Source of the DNA: Caprella mutica
Lineage: Eukaryota > Arthropoda > Malacostraca > Amphipoda > Caprellidae
DNA length: 64,000 nt
Assembly (NCBI GenBank): GCA_947561585.1
Contig: CANNZV010001629.1
Coordinates: 1-64,000, forward strand
Reading direction: 5' to 3'
Part shown: positions 45,407 to 57,547 of the stretch, piece by piece
Position numbering within the stretch: the first letter of the stretch is position 1
Layout: each line of letters opens with the position of its first letter
The notes under the pieces: generated by a model
The model's database searches: none
What the model saw: only the letters and a program-made list of their open reading frames with translations
What the model was told of the DNA's origin: nothing
Program-made: the position numbers and the translations under genes

Positions 45407-46543
45407 TAAAGCTCGTACAAAGGACAATACATGTGCCAGAATTTGTCCGCTGTGACTAGCAATGGGCGCTATGAAAGCATTTCTTTAGCATCATTTTAAA
45501 GATACGTTAATGATGGTACACATTCTCAGATTACAATTAAATGAAAATCTTATAATATTTATATAACTTACTTATATAAATATACAAAATAATATAGTAG
45601 GTATAACCGTAACTTTTCTATAATATAGAAGAGTTACACCTCTTTTTTATTTTCTATAGAACTTTTCTAATCAAAGAAAATGTATAGGGAAAGGGTAACT
45701 ATAGATCAAAATACTTAAAATCTGAAAAACTATAGATTTACTAGATTATGTGCACTCGGTAGAGCGCATACCTTCGCCTCCACTTTGACTCGTTCTCTCT
45801 CAAAATTTAAGAAACTGCTAACTGGATAATAACCAATCGTCCCACCAAGTTTCATGCAATATGGTACAATACTTTTTGAGTTATCGAGTTATAAATGACC
45901 TTGACCTTTGACCGTATCGCTTACAAAATTCTACCAGATCGTTCCTGGACATTGACCAATCGTCCCATCAAATTTCAGACAAATTGGTTGAATACTTTTG
46001 GAGTTATTGAGTTACAAATGACCTTGACCTTGATCTTTGACCTTTGACCCGATCGCTCCCAAAATCTAATGAAATTGTTCCTGTATATTGGCCAATTTTC
46101 CCACTAAGTTTCATGCAATATGGTTCAATACTTTTTGAGTTATAAATGACCATGACCTTGACCTTTGACCAGGTTTTCTACCAGCAGGTCACTGGACATT
46201 GACCAATCACTTCACCAATTTTCAGGCAATTTGGTTGAAAACCTTTTCAGTTAATCGAATAACAAGATGATAAATAAATATATAAATAAATAAAGTCCGA
46301 TGAAAATATGACCCTCCCGCATTCTGCGAAGGTAATTAAAGTGTTGATTGTATTTTTGTAGATTGTAATAACTCCGAATATAATAAATATTTGACTAGAT
46401 ACTTCTTGGTAGACGAATAAAAAATAAATTAAACCATATAATTTAAAGAGGTCGTTGTAGGTAGCTGCATGTCAAGTAGAACAGACAATTTTTGTCCTTT
46501 GTAGGAGGTGTCCGATTGAAGATCGTCCGCTGTACGAGCTTTA
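45407..46543. mobile_element. 1.14-kb segment bounded by a 13-bp inverted repeat, enclosing the dispersed repeat
   Basis: TAAAGCTCGTACA at 45,407-45,419 is the exact inverse of 46,531-46,543. Further inside both ends are ACAAAGGACAA/TTGTCCTTTGT and GTCCGCTGT words. It has no transposase and could be a non-autonomous DNA element that carries copy C of the dispersed repeat. No target duplication was settled. Confidence 0.45.
45741..46341 (+). repeat. dispersed repeat, copy C (longest copy)
   Basis: It begins GTGCACTCGGTAGAGCGCAT and ACCTTCGCC and ends TCCCGCATTCTGCGAAGGTA, so CTTCGC at the start is inverted as GCGAAG at the end. Inside are three or four degraded units of about 120 bp, each with an ACCAATCGTCCCACCAAGTT- or CATGCAATATGG-like piece and a TGACCTTGACCTTTGACC block (45,896-45,913; 46,019-46,050; 46,147-46,170). 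Each block holds a TCAAGGTCA-type and a GGTCAAAGGTCA (DR1-type) motif on the minus strand. Confidence 0.8.
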
Positions 46544-46726
46544 TATGTACGTCAAGAATTGCGTAGTTAACCTTTAAGAACCATATTTTCTTAAAATTGT
46601 AATCATAGAAAACAATCTAGTGCACCTGAGTTATGAAGTGGCTCTGAGTTATGAAGAAACCAATAGTTCATAACTCAGGAATTTCAGTGTATTCACTAAC
46701 AAGGAGTATTACTTTGTTATACAAAC

Positions 46727-47330
46727 AGTGACTATCACAGTACTAACAGTGACTATCACAGTACTAACAGTGACTATCACAGTACTCACAGTGACTATCA
46801 CAGTACTAACAGTGACTATCACAGTACTCACAGTGACTATCACAGTACTAACAGTGACTATCACAGTACTCACAGTGACTATCACAGTACTAACAGTGAC
46901 TATCACAGTACTCACAGTGACTATCACAGTACTAACAGTGACTATCACAGTACTCACAGTGACTATCACAGTACTCACAGTGACTATCACAGTACTCACA
47001 GTGACTATCACAGTACTCACAGTGACTATCACAGTACTCACAGTGACTATCACAGTACTCACAGTGACTGTCACAATACTAACAGTGACTGTCACAATAC
47101 TAACAGTGACTATCACAGTACTCACAGTGACTATCACAGTACTCACAGTGACTATCACAGTACTCACAGTGGCTATCACAGTACTCACAGTGACTATCAC
47201 AGTACTCACAGTGACTATCACAGTACTAACAGTGACTATCACAGTACTCACAGTGACTATCACAGTACTCACAGTGACTATCACAGTACTCACAGTGACT
47301 ATCACAGTACTCACAGTGACAGTGACCACA
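46727..47330. repeat. minisatellite, 21-bp unit, about 29 copies
   Basis: The unit is GACTATCACAGTACTCACAGT, alternating at first with an ACTAACAGT version. A 21-bp period keeps frames open on both strands (TVTITVL / STVIVTV). A CRE palindrome TGACGTCA lies just after the array, at about 47,391. Confidence 0.95.
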
Positions 47331-47419
47331 CTCAGCAGCATTAGGTAGGTAGGGCGTAGCATGGCTACTAAGGGCCTCAGTTTGGCTACAGTGACGTCAC
47401 ACTCTAGAGATGGTCAGGG

Positions 47420-49270
47420 GTACCAACTGCAAGGGAGAAATAAATACCATTAAACTGTGAAAATATATATGGGCTGGTAATTAATTATAATATTAAGTAA
47501 TTGTACCCTTTTTAATGAGTACAATCGACTTACTTTCTTACTAGTATTAAATAGTGAAAATTTAAGTAATTTGGAACTAGAAAATACAATGTATTTCATG
47601 GCAGCCATTTATAGTTGTGTCAATCTTAAGAACTTACATCTAATCATGAATTAAAATATTATTTTATATCATCCTATCGGAGTGTCCATGACATATTTAT
47701 TTACTCAATCTAGACTACACTAACCAAATTCAACCACAATTAATTACTAGTAAAATGATATCAAATGCAAAGAGACAAAGGTACACCGTGGCCAGTAACT
47801 ACAAAGCAACAAATGAATGACTGTATTATGTAATATAATTAACCCTTTAAGGTAGAGTACAGTCCATCTGACTTCAGAGTAGCTTTTAGTTTTTTTTATG
47901 ATCAGTTGCACAGAGATTTCATTTTTTATGCCAGTACCCTCACAGAAGCAACAGAGAGAACTTTTTTGATGAAATGGAAATGTCTAAACTATTGCACTTT
48001 TTGTCTTATATGATCTTTAAATAGCTTACTCTTAGCAAATTGTCTATTGCATCAGAACATAATTCAAGCATGAGGCTATCAGTGGCCCTTTTTATGGCAA
48101 TATTCTTTATTATAAGTAGATATATTTTACTACGTTATGATCAGAGTTACTGTTTGAAGAGTTATTACAGTTTTTTATTGATATAATAACATTAAACTAA
48201 ACCTCACTAAATAAATTATACTTAGTATTTTCAATAACAATTCATTATACTTATTTTCAAATACTTTAGGTGCCTAACTAAAATATATTCATACCTCGGA
48301 AATTGTTAGGGCTTTATTGCTCTTATTTTTAGACTCATTTTCATTCTGTTTCTAATTATTTTCTCCTTACCACATACACATTTCTTTATGAAAATAGTTA
48401 CATATATACTTTATATATATGTAACTAATATAGTATAATAAACTAATAGAAAGCGTTCTATAATAAAAGTCTACTCCAATCACTTCAGTTCTTTTCAATA
48501 TAGTTCACGAGCAATATTATGTTAAGATAATTTCCGAGGAAGTTAAAGTCGTTCCATTCACTTATCGATTTTCATAAACGCTCAAGAAATTCAATTTATC
48601 TTAAAGCACTTCAGAGGATTTGATGTTCATTATCTCTTGAAAAATAAAAGGCTATTTGCGCCTCTAGTGCGCCCTTGAAGGACGCTTTGCGTCACAGAAA
48701 AAGACGCACTTTCTTCTATCGTGGAAAAGAGAAACAAAAGAAGATATTAGATAGAATTTATTGTCGTTTGATTCTATTAGTAATAATGATTACTTTATTG
48801 CAGACTATTGATGTAAACCACAATGAAATGAAACTAGAAATAAATTTACTACTCATTATTGTAACAAAATCTCAAAAGTTGTATTTAGTTCTTGGCCTGT
48901 CCTTACTGTCTCTAATTTACTAAGTTACACACGTCGCAGCCACGAGTCTAAACTCTCTAATAGCCGCAAGTTAATATTGCCTTGAAATCTTCTGCAACTA
49001 AATTTTTTTTAGTTTATTTTGATTCATTTGGAACTACAAAAACAATAGAGGAAGACAGTTATTATTTTTTCAACAATTAACAAATAAATAAAACATTGGT
49101 TGGTTAAAGTCATTAATAGATGAAAATTAAATACCAGATGATAATTTCAATAGGTAATGAATAAATTTGAATGCATGTTGTGTTTATTTTTTAAGATTAA
49201 AAAGTAAAAATATATGTTTGAGATTATGCAACACTGGGCATAAATTGATTAATTTGTATCTGGTAACTGT
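47420..49270. other. AT-rich non-coding DNA
   Basis: Short frames only (for example 82 codons at 48,675-48,923). No domain or RNA gene is recognised. Confidence 0.4.
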
Positions 49271-49275
49271 GACTT

Positions 49276-49350
49276 TATCCTATCATATTCACCCTATCAT
49301 ATTCACCCTATCATATTCACCCTATCATATTCACCCTATCATATTCACCT
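49276..49350. repeat. 14-bp tandem repeat, about 5 copies
   Basis: The unit is CCTATCATATTCAC. Confidence 0.9.
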
Positions 49351-50049
49351 CTCCAAGCCATCTGCCAGAACACCTCAGTCGCATTGCTACTCACCAAACA
49401 GCAGTAATTAGTTAGCATGCCTCACATAGCTTCCCTCTGCATATTATACAGAATGGCAAAAGGGACTCTATAAACTCTCTGGCATTTGAACTGTACAGTT
49501 AAATAGTGAAATGAAAGAGAGTCGCTCTTATTGTTTATTTTAACATAATGATTAGGTGTGTTTATATGTTGTAGATAATTAATACATAAGAATAAATTTT
49601 CAGATGAAAAATAATTTATTGAGTTAAAATCAATATATAGGATTTGCAGAACAATAATAACGATATAATTCATCACAAACAAATTAATGGAAATATTGTT
49701 AGAGGCAATTGAAAATTGGTATTCTATTTTTGTTTAGCATCAAACTAACATCTGAGTTCGATGCCTCCAACAACTAATAACTAATGTTCTAATTTCAGTT
49801 AGAAAAAAGAGACATTAAAGTAAGGGATATATTACCTAACTTGCTAGTAACTTTGGGGCAATTTATGGCAGAGAAGCCCTGCGGTAAATTAAAAGGATCG
49901 CGGAAAACTTCCGCTATTTTCTATATCAGCTGTTTGCCGTAATTAAAAATGTCCTGCTGAATTATTGTGATTATCAATACCCATTATACAGATTATTAAA
50001 ATTGTAGTATCGATTATTATGATCATTAAAAACGACCATACTGATTATA

Positions 50050-51590
50050 TTGACTAATAAAACTCTCCTATTGATTATTATGATTAATAGAACTCTCCTA
50101 CTGATTATTATGATTAATAAAACTCTCCTACTGATTATTATGATTAATAAAACTCTCCTACTGATTGTTATGATTAATAAAACTCTCCTACTGATTATTA
50201 TGATTAATAAAACTCTCCTACTGATTATATTGATTAATAAAACTCTCCTATTGATTATTATGATTAATAAAACTCTCCTACTGATTATTATGATCATTAA
50301 AACTCTCCTACTGATTATTATGATTAATAAAACTCTCCTACTGATTATTATGATTAATAAAACTCTCCTACTGATTATTGTGATCATTAAAACTCTCCTA
50401 CTGATTATTATGATTAATAAAACTCTCCTACTGATTATTATGATCATTAAAACTCTCCTACTGATTATTATGATTAATAAAACTCTCCTACTGATTATTA
50501 TGATTAATAAAACTCTCCTACTGATTATTGTGATTAATAAAACTCTCCTACTGATTATTATGATTAATAAAACTCTCCTACTGATTATTATGATCATTAA
50601 AACTCTCCTACTGATTATTATGATCATTAAAACTCTCCTACTGATTATTATGATTAATAAAACTCTCCTACTGATTATTATGATTAATAAAACTCTCCTA
50701 CTGATTATTATGATCATTAAAACTCTCCTATTGATTATTATGATTAATAGAACTCTCCTACTGATTATTATGATTAATAAAACTCTCCTACTGATTATTA
50801 TGATCATTAAAACTCTCCTATTGATTATTATGATTAATAGAACTCTCCTACTGATTATTATGATTAATAAAACTCTCCTACTGATTATTATGATTAATAA
50901 AACTCTCCTACTGATTATTATGATTAATAAAACTCTCCTACTGATTATTATGATTAATAAAACTCTCCTACTGATTATTATGATCATTAAAACTCTCCTA
51001 CTGATTATTATGATTAATAAAACTCTCCTACTGATTATTATGATCATTAAAACTCTCCTACTGATTATTATGATTAATAAAACTCTCCTACTGATTATTA
51101 TGATTAATAAAACTCTCCTACTGATTATTATGATCATTAAAACTCTCCTACTGATTATTATGATTAATAAAACTCTCCTACTGATTATTATGATCATTAA
51201 AACTCTCCTACTGATTATTATGATTAATAAAACTCTCCTACTGATTATTATGATTAATAAAACTCTCCTACTGATTATATTGATTAATAAAACTCTCCTA
51301 TTGATTATTATGATTAATAAAACTCTCCTACTGATTATTATGATTAATAAAACTCTCCTACTGATTATTATGATTAATAAAACTCTCCTACTGATTATTA
51401 TGATCATTAAAACTCTCCTACTGATTATTATGATTAATAAAACTCTCCTACTGATTATTATGATCATTAAAACTCTCCTACTGATTATTATGATTAATAA
51501 AACTCTCCTACTGATTATTATGATCATTAAAACTCTCCTACTGATTATTATGATTAATAAAACTCTCCTACTGATCATTTTTATCATAAA
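50050..51590. repeat. minisatellite, 30-bp unit, about 51 copies
   Basis: The unit joins CTGATTATTATGATTAATAA and AACTCTCCTA. A second version has GATCATTAA in place of GATTAATAA, and the two are interspersed in patterns that recur, which suggests duplication of multi-unit blocks. A 30-bp period keeps 500-codon frames open on both strands. These are not genes. Confidence 0.97.
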
Positions 51591-51849
51591 AACCTACCAA
51601 GCAAACTAATTCACAGTATATTTAGTCAGTAAAATTTAAATACTATTACTGTGTGCTGAAAATGTTTGAGGAATTTACTCTGTAACTTCATACAATTGTT
51701 GTTGTTGATTTTTTTAGTTATTAATAAAATAGGCACTGTATGATTATTGGTAAAATGAAGTTTACATTCGAGTTAATTAGATGTCAATGTAACGTTTATT
51801 TTATTTCTTATCATCAATATTTAAGTTAACTTGTTATACTTCATAAAGA

Positions 51850-52870
51850 TGTTCTTAAATAAGTCATTTGAATAATTTAAGTAAGTCATACAATGTTAAA
51901 TAAGTCATTTAAATTAAATGATAGTCATATAATGTTAAATAAGTCATTTATAAAATTTAAGTAAGTCATACAATGTTAAATAAGTCATTTAAATTAAATC
52001 ATAGTCATATAATGTTAAATAAGTCATTTGAATAATTTAAGTAAGTCATATAATGTTAAATAAGTTATTTAAATTAAATCATAGTCATACAATGTTAAAT
52101 AAGTCATTTAAATTAAATGATAGTCATATAATGTTAAATAAGTCATTTATAAAATTTAAGTAAGTCATACAATGTTAAATATGTCATTTAAATTAAATCA
52201 TAGTCATATAATGTTAAATAAGTCATTTGAATAATTTAAGTAAGTCATATAATGTTAAATAAGTTATTTAAATTAAATCATAGTCATACAATGTTAAGTA
52301 AGTCATTTAAATTATTTAAGTAAGTCATACAATGTTAAATAAGTCATTTAAATTAAATCATAGTCATACAATGTTAAATAAGTCATTTAAATTAAATGAT
52401 AGTCATATAATGTTAAATAAGTCATTTATAAAATTTAAGTAAGTCATACAATGTTAAATAAGTCATTTAAATTAAATCATAGTCATACAATGTTAAGTAA
52501 GTCATTTAAATTATTTAAGTAAGTCATACAATGTTAAATAAGTCATTTAAATTAAATCATAGTCATATAATGTTAAGTAAGTCATTTGAATAATTTAAGT
52601 AAGTCATACAATGTTAAATAAGTCATTTAAATTGAATCATAGTCATACAATGTTAAGTAAGTCATTTAAATTATTTAAGTAAGTCATACAATGTTAAATA
52701 AGTCATTTAAATTAAATCATAGTCAAATAATGTTAAGTAAGTCATTCAAATTAAATCATAGTCATACAATGTTAAGTAAGTCATTTAATTAAGTCATACA
52801 ATGTTAAGTAAGTCATTTAATTAAGTCATACAATGTTAAATAAGTCATTTAAACTAACGTATAGTCATGC
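51850..52870. repeat. minisatellite with alternating 39- and 41-bp units
   Basis: The units share TAAGTCATTT and CATACAATGTTAAA but differ in the middle: AAATTAAATCATAGT against GAATAATTTAAGTAAGT. The two types alternate through most of the array, and shorter units (TAAGTCATTTAAT) occur at the end. Confidence 0.9.
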
Positions 52871-53240
52871 AATTATTTCCCATCGCCAAACTGCAATATA
52901 TTAACTCCAATTCAAGTAATTAAATACCTCGTAACTGTTACAATGCAGCAAACAATTTCAAATTAAATACACATGGTTAACATGTGGTTTAATGGCTATA
53001 ATGTGGCAATACAGTATAAATATGTGTTTTCAACATTAAATAAATATAACCATCATAAGAAAGCATGAGAAACATTTGGCTTATCCGTTTCATAACCATA
53101 GCATATACAGATTGTTTAAATATTCAATTGACCCACTCTTATCCACAAGTTAATTAGCATACTTATAACATAAGGTAACCACGCGTAATTCATACCCTAT
53201 TACCATGTAGAACCACATTTAATACATATGATATCCATTT
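52871..53240. other. non-coding spacer between arrays
   Basis: AT-rich, nothing recognisable. Confidence 0.4.
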
Positions 53241-53254
53241 AAAAAAGTATACAT

Positions 53255-53948
53255 GGTATACACATGTTTTAAATGAGTAAGTGACACATGGTAAGCACAT
53301 GTTTTAAATGAGTAAGTGACACATGGTAAGCACATGTTTTAAATGAGTAAGTGACACATGGTAAGCACATGTTTTAAATGAGTAAGTGCCACATGGTATA
53401 CACATGTTTTAAATGAGTAAGTGACACATGGTAGACACATGTTGTAAATGAGTAAGTGACACATGGTAAGCACATGTTTTAAATGAGTAAGTGACACATG
53501 GTAGACACATGTTGTAAATGAGTAAGTGACACATGGTAAGCACATGTTTTAAATGAGTAAGTGACACATGGTATACACATGTTTTAAATGAGTAAGTGAC
53601 ACATGGTAGACACATGTTGTAAATGAGTAAGTGACACATGGTAAGCACATGTTTTAAGTGAGTAAGTGACACATGGTATACACATGTTTTAAATGAGTAA
53701 GTGACACATGGTAGACACATGTTGTAAATGAGTAAGTGACACATGGTATACACATGTTTTAAGTGAGTAAGTGACACATGGTAGACACATGTTTTAAATG
53801 AGTAAGTGACACATGGTATACACATGTTTTAAATGAGTAAGTGACACATGGTATACACATGTTTTAAATGAGTAAGTGACACATGGTAAGCACATGTTTT
53901 AAATGAGTAAGTGACACATGGTATACGCATGTTTTAAATGAGTAAGTA
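53255..53948. repeat. minisatellite, 35-bp unit, about 19 copies
   Basis: The unit joins ACATGGTAAGCACATG and TTTTAAATGAGTAAGTGAC. Copies fall into three classes at the centre (GTAAGC, GTATAC, GTAGAC), arranged in recurring orders. CATG words flank each centre as a small inverted repeat. Confidence 0.95.
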
Positions 53949-53949
53949 A

Positions 53950-55277
53950 CTTTAAGATGAAATTATTGTATTTATGATCTTATTTTTTCTCATTAATATT
54001 CTATACTCTATAGCATTGTTTTACATCAAAATTGGGATACATTAATAAAAATATTGAATGCATTATTGTTTAATGTTCATCCGTTCAATATAAAATACGA
54101 GATACTCAATTTAATATTATTTCATAAATTTTCTTTAAGTAGCTAGTTGGCAATCGCGTTCAAGTGGGGTAAATTCCAATTTATCGAATAATTTCATATT
54201 TTCGATCATACATATAATAAACAATAATATAATTTATTCAATTCGTTAAATTATTATCATCCATAATAGCTGTAGGTTTCATGGATACGAATTTATTGAA
54301 ATCTGAAGCACTATTTCATTATGAAAGAATGTAAGGAAAATCATCTGAAGCTTTTATATATTATGTAGCTTGGTAGATGTATCGGGGGAATGAAATGATA
54401 AGGTCTACCGATACTTCTACCCCTTATAAGTCCATTATAGTCCCTTATTACTCCTTTATCACCTCGTTATCAGTCCCTTATCAGTCTCTACCTGGATAAT
54501 ATTCCCTCACTTGTGATGCTAAAATAAGGACAGTTCTACTGACCCAGTGGAACTGTTAATGATAAGAGTCTACAATTATTAAATAATATATTGAATAGTT
54601 AGAAAAATTCATAGATTATCACAATAAGTACCAATATATGATCATGGCTGAAGGATTTACATCAATGTGATATACCTTGGCTATGATTATTTTTTCTTTA
54701 TAATAGAATAAAGTCTACGTGTTTTGCTACCAATATTTAATTTACATTTTGATTGTTTACACTTTTTATGGTATAACCTGGTAATAAAATACTAATAAAT
54801 GAATATAAAATTTAAAATCATCTCAAACCGATACAATTGTGTGTTCATTATTATTAATTATTAGTGAAAATGAACATAATAAATAAATAATTCAAACAAA
54901 ATATATTTTCGGAAACAAACCTCCATTATTAATATTTGATAAAGAAATGTATGTAGTTGAAATTCATTATAATAAATGATTTATGTATTTACATAATAAA
55001 TGATTTTCACTTTAGTAGTTATAAACTTTTAGGTAACTTTAAATCATAAACCTTTCAATATTATAAATAAGGCATAAGCCTTTAGATGAAATTTGATAAA
55101 ATGTGAGGGAACTATAGAGCTAAAAGTTTTTTAGACTCAACGCTTCTTAAGATGTGTTATGGACATTACTAATAAAATGAGAAGGATGAAATTTTGAATC
55201 TCTTTTGGAATAAGTGAAAAATGGACTATGTTTAGGGATGGTACTTTTAATCGGTTGTCGGAAGAGACTCGTAGTGA
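53950..55277. other. AT-rich non-coding DNA
   Basis: No gene or RNA recognised. Near 55,198-55,311 another frame stays open for about 38 codons just before the odd frame at 55,278; its meaning is unclear. Confidence 0.35.
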
Positions 55278-56720
55278 GGATACAAATATACAAATATCTC
55301 ATAACAATTCTTCATGAAGAATACTGAAAATAGAAAAGAGAAAAGGAAAGTGGAAATGACTGAGAAGAGAAATCCGTTCGTTAGTTTCATGTACCCGGAG
55401 TACAATAAGAACTCAGGGGAATATTACGTTCACGAGGTGGAAGAACTGACTAAGATATAGCAGTCAGGGGAGTTGCTGCAGTAAATCTATCACAATCCGC
55501 AGTTCAGATTCAGAACAGTAAAAGAACGGTACGAGGCAAATGAAGATGAAGGTACAGCCCTGTACCAGACTGAGAGGGGCTACCAGTTAACCATTGCTGG
55601 GTCTTTGGATGATGAGGGGGTGGAGGTGAGAGAAGTAGCGGAGTACCTAGATGATATAGTACAGAGTATCTATTTGCTCATAAGTGATAATGGATTGGAC
55701 ATCTTTGATGAACAGTTTGATGATTAGGTCGCTAAACTTAATTTAGTTTATGATTATTACACGTATGTGAAGATCAAACTGCAAGAAATGAAGGACAGCA
55801 ACTCAATAGAAGAATTATTTTATGTCGAATAAATGATGATGGAAATGTTTTACTTGTTAGATGGAAATTAAAAAACAGACTAAACTTCAACCTCTGCTGA
55901 TAATAATTCTGCTTTAGCTTCATTTCTAAATTATTCTTTCGAGAGTTTAGATGCTATCAAAGTTAGAAAGCTGAATAATAAAATGAGTCAATCAGGCCTA
56001 GTAGATATAGCTTCTACATTCTACATAATCTCTGCAAACGCTGACATCAGAAAATAAGTTAAATTGAAAGGAATAGAGCAGTTTCCAAAAACTATTAATT
56101 GGATAGGCGAGAGTTTGCAAGCATCATATGTGAATTTATTATCATAAGAAATGTCCAGTGACTCTTTTCCGGAGAGTTTTCTAGCTAGCCAATAGCATTT
56201 GCTGAGGAGCAGGCGCCTAGTTGAGATGCTAGCGATAGAAATAACAGTTTTGCAATGTGCTGCCCAAGCAAATAACAAATAACGCCTTGCCACTAACTGC
56301 AATCTTCATAACCGAGGAAAGTGTTCGCATAAACGCAATTCGAACGGTGAGCTGAAAACTGAAGATTTGAAATAGGAAATAACGATTGATGTCTTCAAAA
56401 GTAAGAGGGAGATGAATAGGTGTTAAATTAGTGAGCTTATTATTGATAATGTTATTGGAGAGTAACTTTTACCTCTTTAGATATTAGCGCAAAGATAGAA
56501 AAGAGACATTGCTTTGGCCTGTGGCTGGTGGAAAGAGTTAGAGACTATCAGAAGCAAGTGGCAGAAAGATATAGACTTTATCGTTAATGTCTTCATGGCA
56601 AATTATTTGGTGTATAAAGACTTATACGCTGCTATCTTGAAGCATAAATAGTAAGAGATGACCAAGGATATGTTGAGCAATATAAGAGAAGTTGATAAAA
56701 ATGGGGTGTAGGAATACTGA
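55278..56720 (+). pseudogene. 480-codon frame closed only by TAA/TAG (recoded gene or unusual pseudogene)
   Basis: I followed this frame codon by codon from just after an in-frame TGA (55,275) to the next in-frame TGA (56,718). It contains 11 TAA and 8 TAG (for example 55,458, 55,482, 55,725, 55,830, 56,055, 56,193, 56,463, 56,709) but no TGA and no frameshift. The likely start is ATG at 55,314. Between the TAR codons it reads as ordinary protein: a basic N terminus, NPFVSFMYPEYNKNSGEYY, a 80-codon acidic stretch without any stop (55,485-55,724), aromatic-rich helices (VYDYYTYVKIKL), a C-x2-H-x4-C cluster near codon 333 (CNLHNRGKC) and a charged C-terminal region (CGWWKELETIRSKW). Reading TAR as Gln or Glu gives natural contexts. 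I recognise no family. Alternatives are a decayed cellular, transposon or viral gene. Confidence 0.6.
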
Positions 56721-56849
56721 GAGAACAAGAAGAGAATTGCAACAAATGGAAGAATGAGACGAAAAAGATAAAAAAAACTATATAAAAACATTAATGATGA
56801 ATATGAGAAAGAAAATACTAATTAATAGAGTGGAAGTATGATAATAATA

Positions 56850-57465
56850 TTTATGAATTGATTGACAAAATATAATAAAATATTTTTTATTGATTCAATA
56901 TTCCCATTTGATAAAATAAAAAATAGAGCTGAAAAAAGTTAAGAACAAATTTAATAAAAATTTCTTATTATTTAGTCCTATAAAACGTTTCAACTGAAAA
57001 TACAATCCATTCCCCCTTGTTTTATTTAGCAATGGTCTGAAATTAATTGAAATACTGAGTATTTAAATTGCACAGTGACAAAGTGTATGGAAACTAATTA
57101 GGGTTGGTAGCTGTAAGTATTTTCCCTGACCCAATGGGCTGAAAATGTATGCCCTGTCATCAATAACTACTCTTTGAACACATTGAAGAATGGGGAAAGT
57201 GTGAACATAATGTAACAGCTATTTGTCTATACTTTCTTCATGTGCAAAAATGTGTTTCTTTATAAAATAACAATCTTCATGAACAAATATCTTTCAATAG
57301 ATATTTATGATATAAAGAATTGTTTAATTTTATTAGAAAGATTTTTTTATATAGAAATTCTCAGCAGAAATTTTGTTGTGTTCTCGATAACGACACGCTA
57401 GTAAAAATATGCGATACTATACTATTTAATGAATATTAATCAATAACTACAGCAGTAAATACTCA
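56850..57465. other. AT-rich non-coding DNA
   Basis: Nothing recognisable between the odd frame and the promoter-like block. Confidence 0.4.
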
Positions 57466-57466
57466 C

Positions 57467-57530
57467 CGCAGTAAGAGAAATCCAAATCACGTCCACTCAG
57501 TACAACGAGCTGATGAATTCTTTGGTCTCT
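57467..57530 (-). other. candidate first exon of the NPLP1 gene, with splice donor
   Basis: On the minus strand, about 85 bases after a TATA box, there is a strong donor ACTGCG|GTGAGT at 57,467/57,466. If joined to the acceptor at 31,322 in phase 0, the end of this exon reads VIWISLTA and continues into IAMIAANSD, giving a hydrophobic run like a signal peptide. However, the codon where ATG is expected is GTG (after an in-frame TGA), so the start is missing in this sequence. The intron would be about 26 kb. The link is inference. Confidence 0.4.
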
Positions 57531-57547
57531 TCTCCTTTCTCTGTCCT

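Noticed and set aside
46709..47362. Frames of 217 and 206 codons, TVTITVL-type repeats
   Set aside because: 21-bp tandem repeat, open on both strands.
49974..51609. Frames of 537 (minus) and 519 (plus) codons, ISRRVLLIII and INKTLLLIIM repeats
   Set aside because: Both strands open over the same 30-bp minisatellite; no codon or promoter evidence.
53339..53825. Minus-strand frames with CVYHVSLTHL repeats
   Set aside because: 35-bp tandem repeat.
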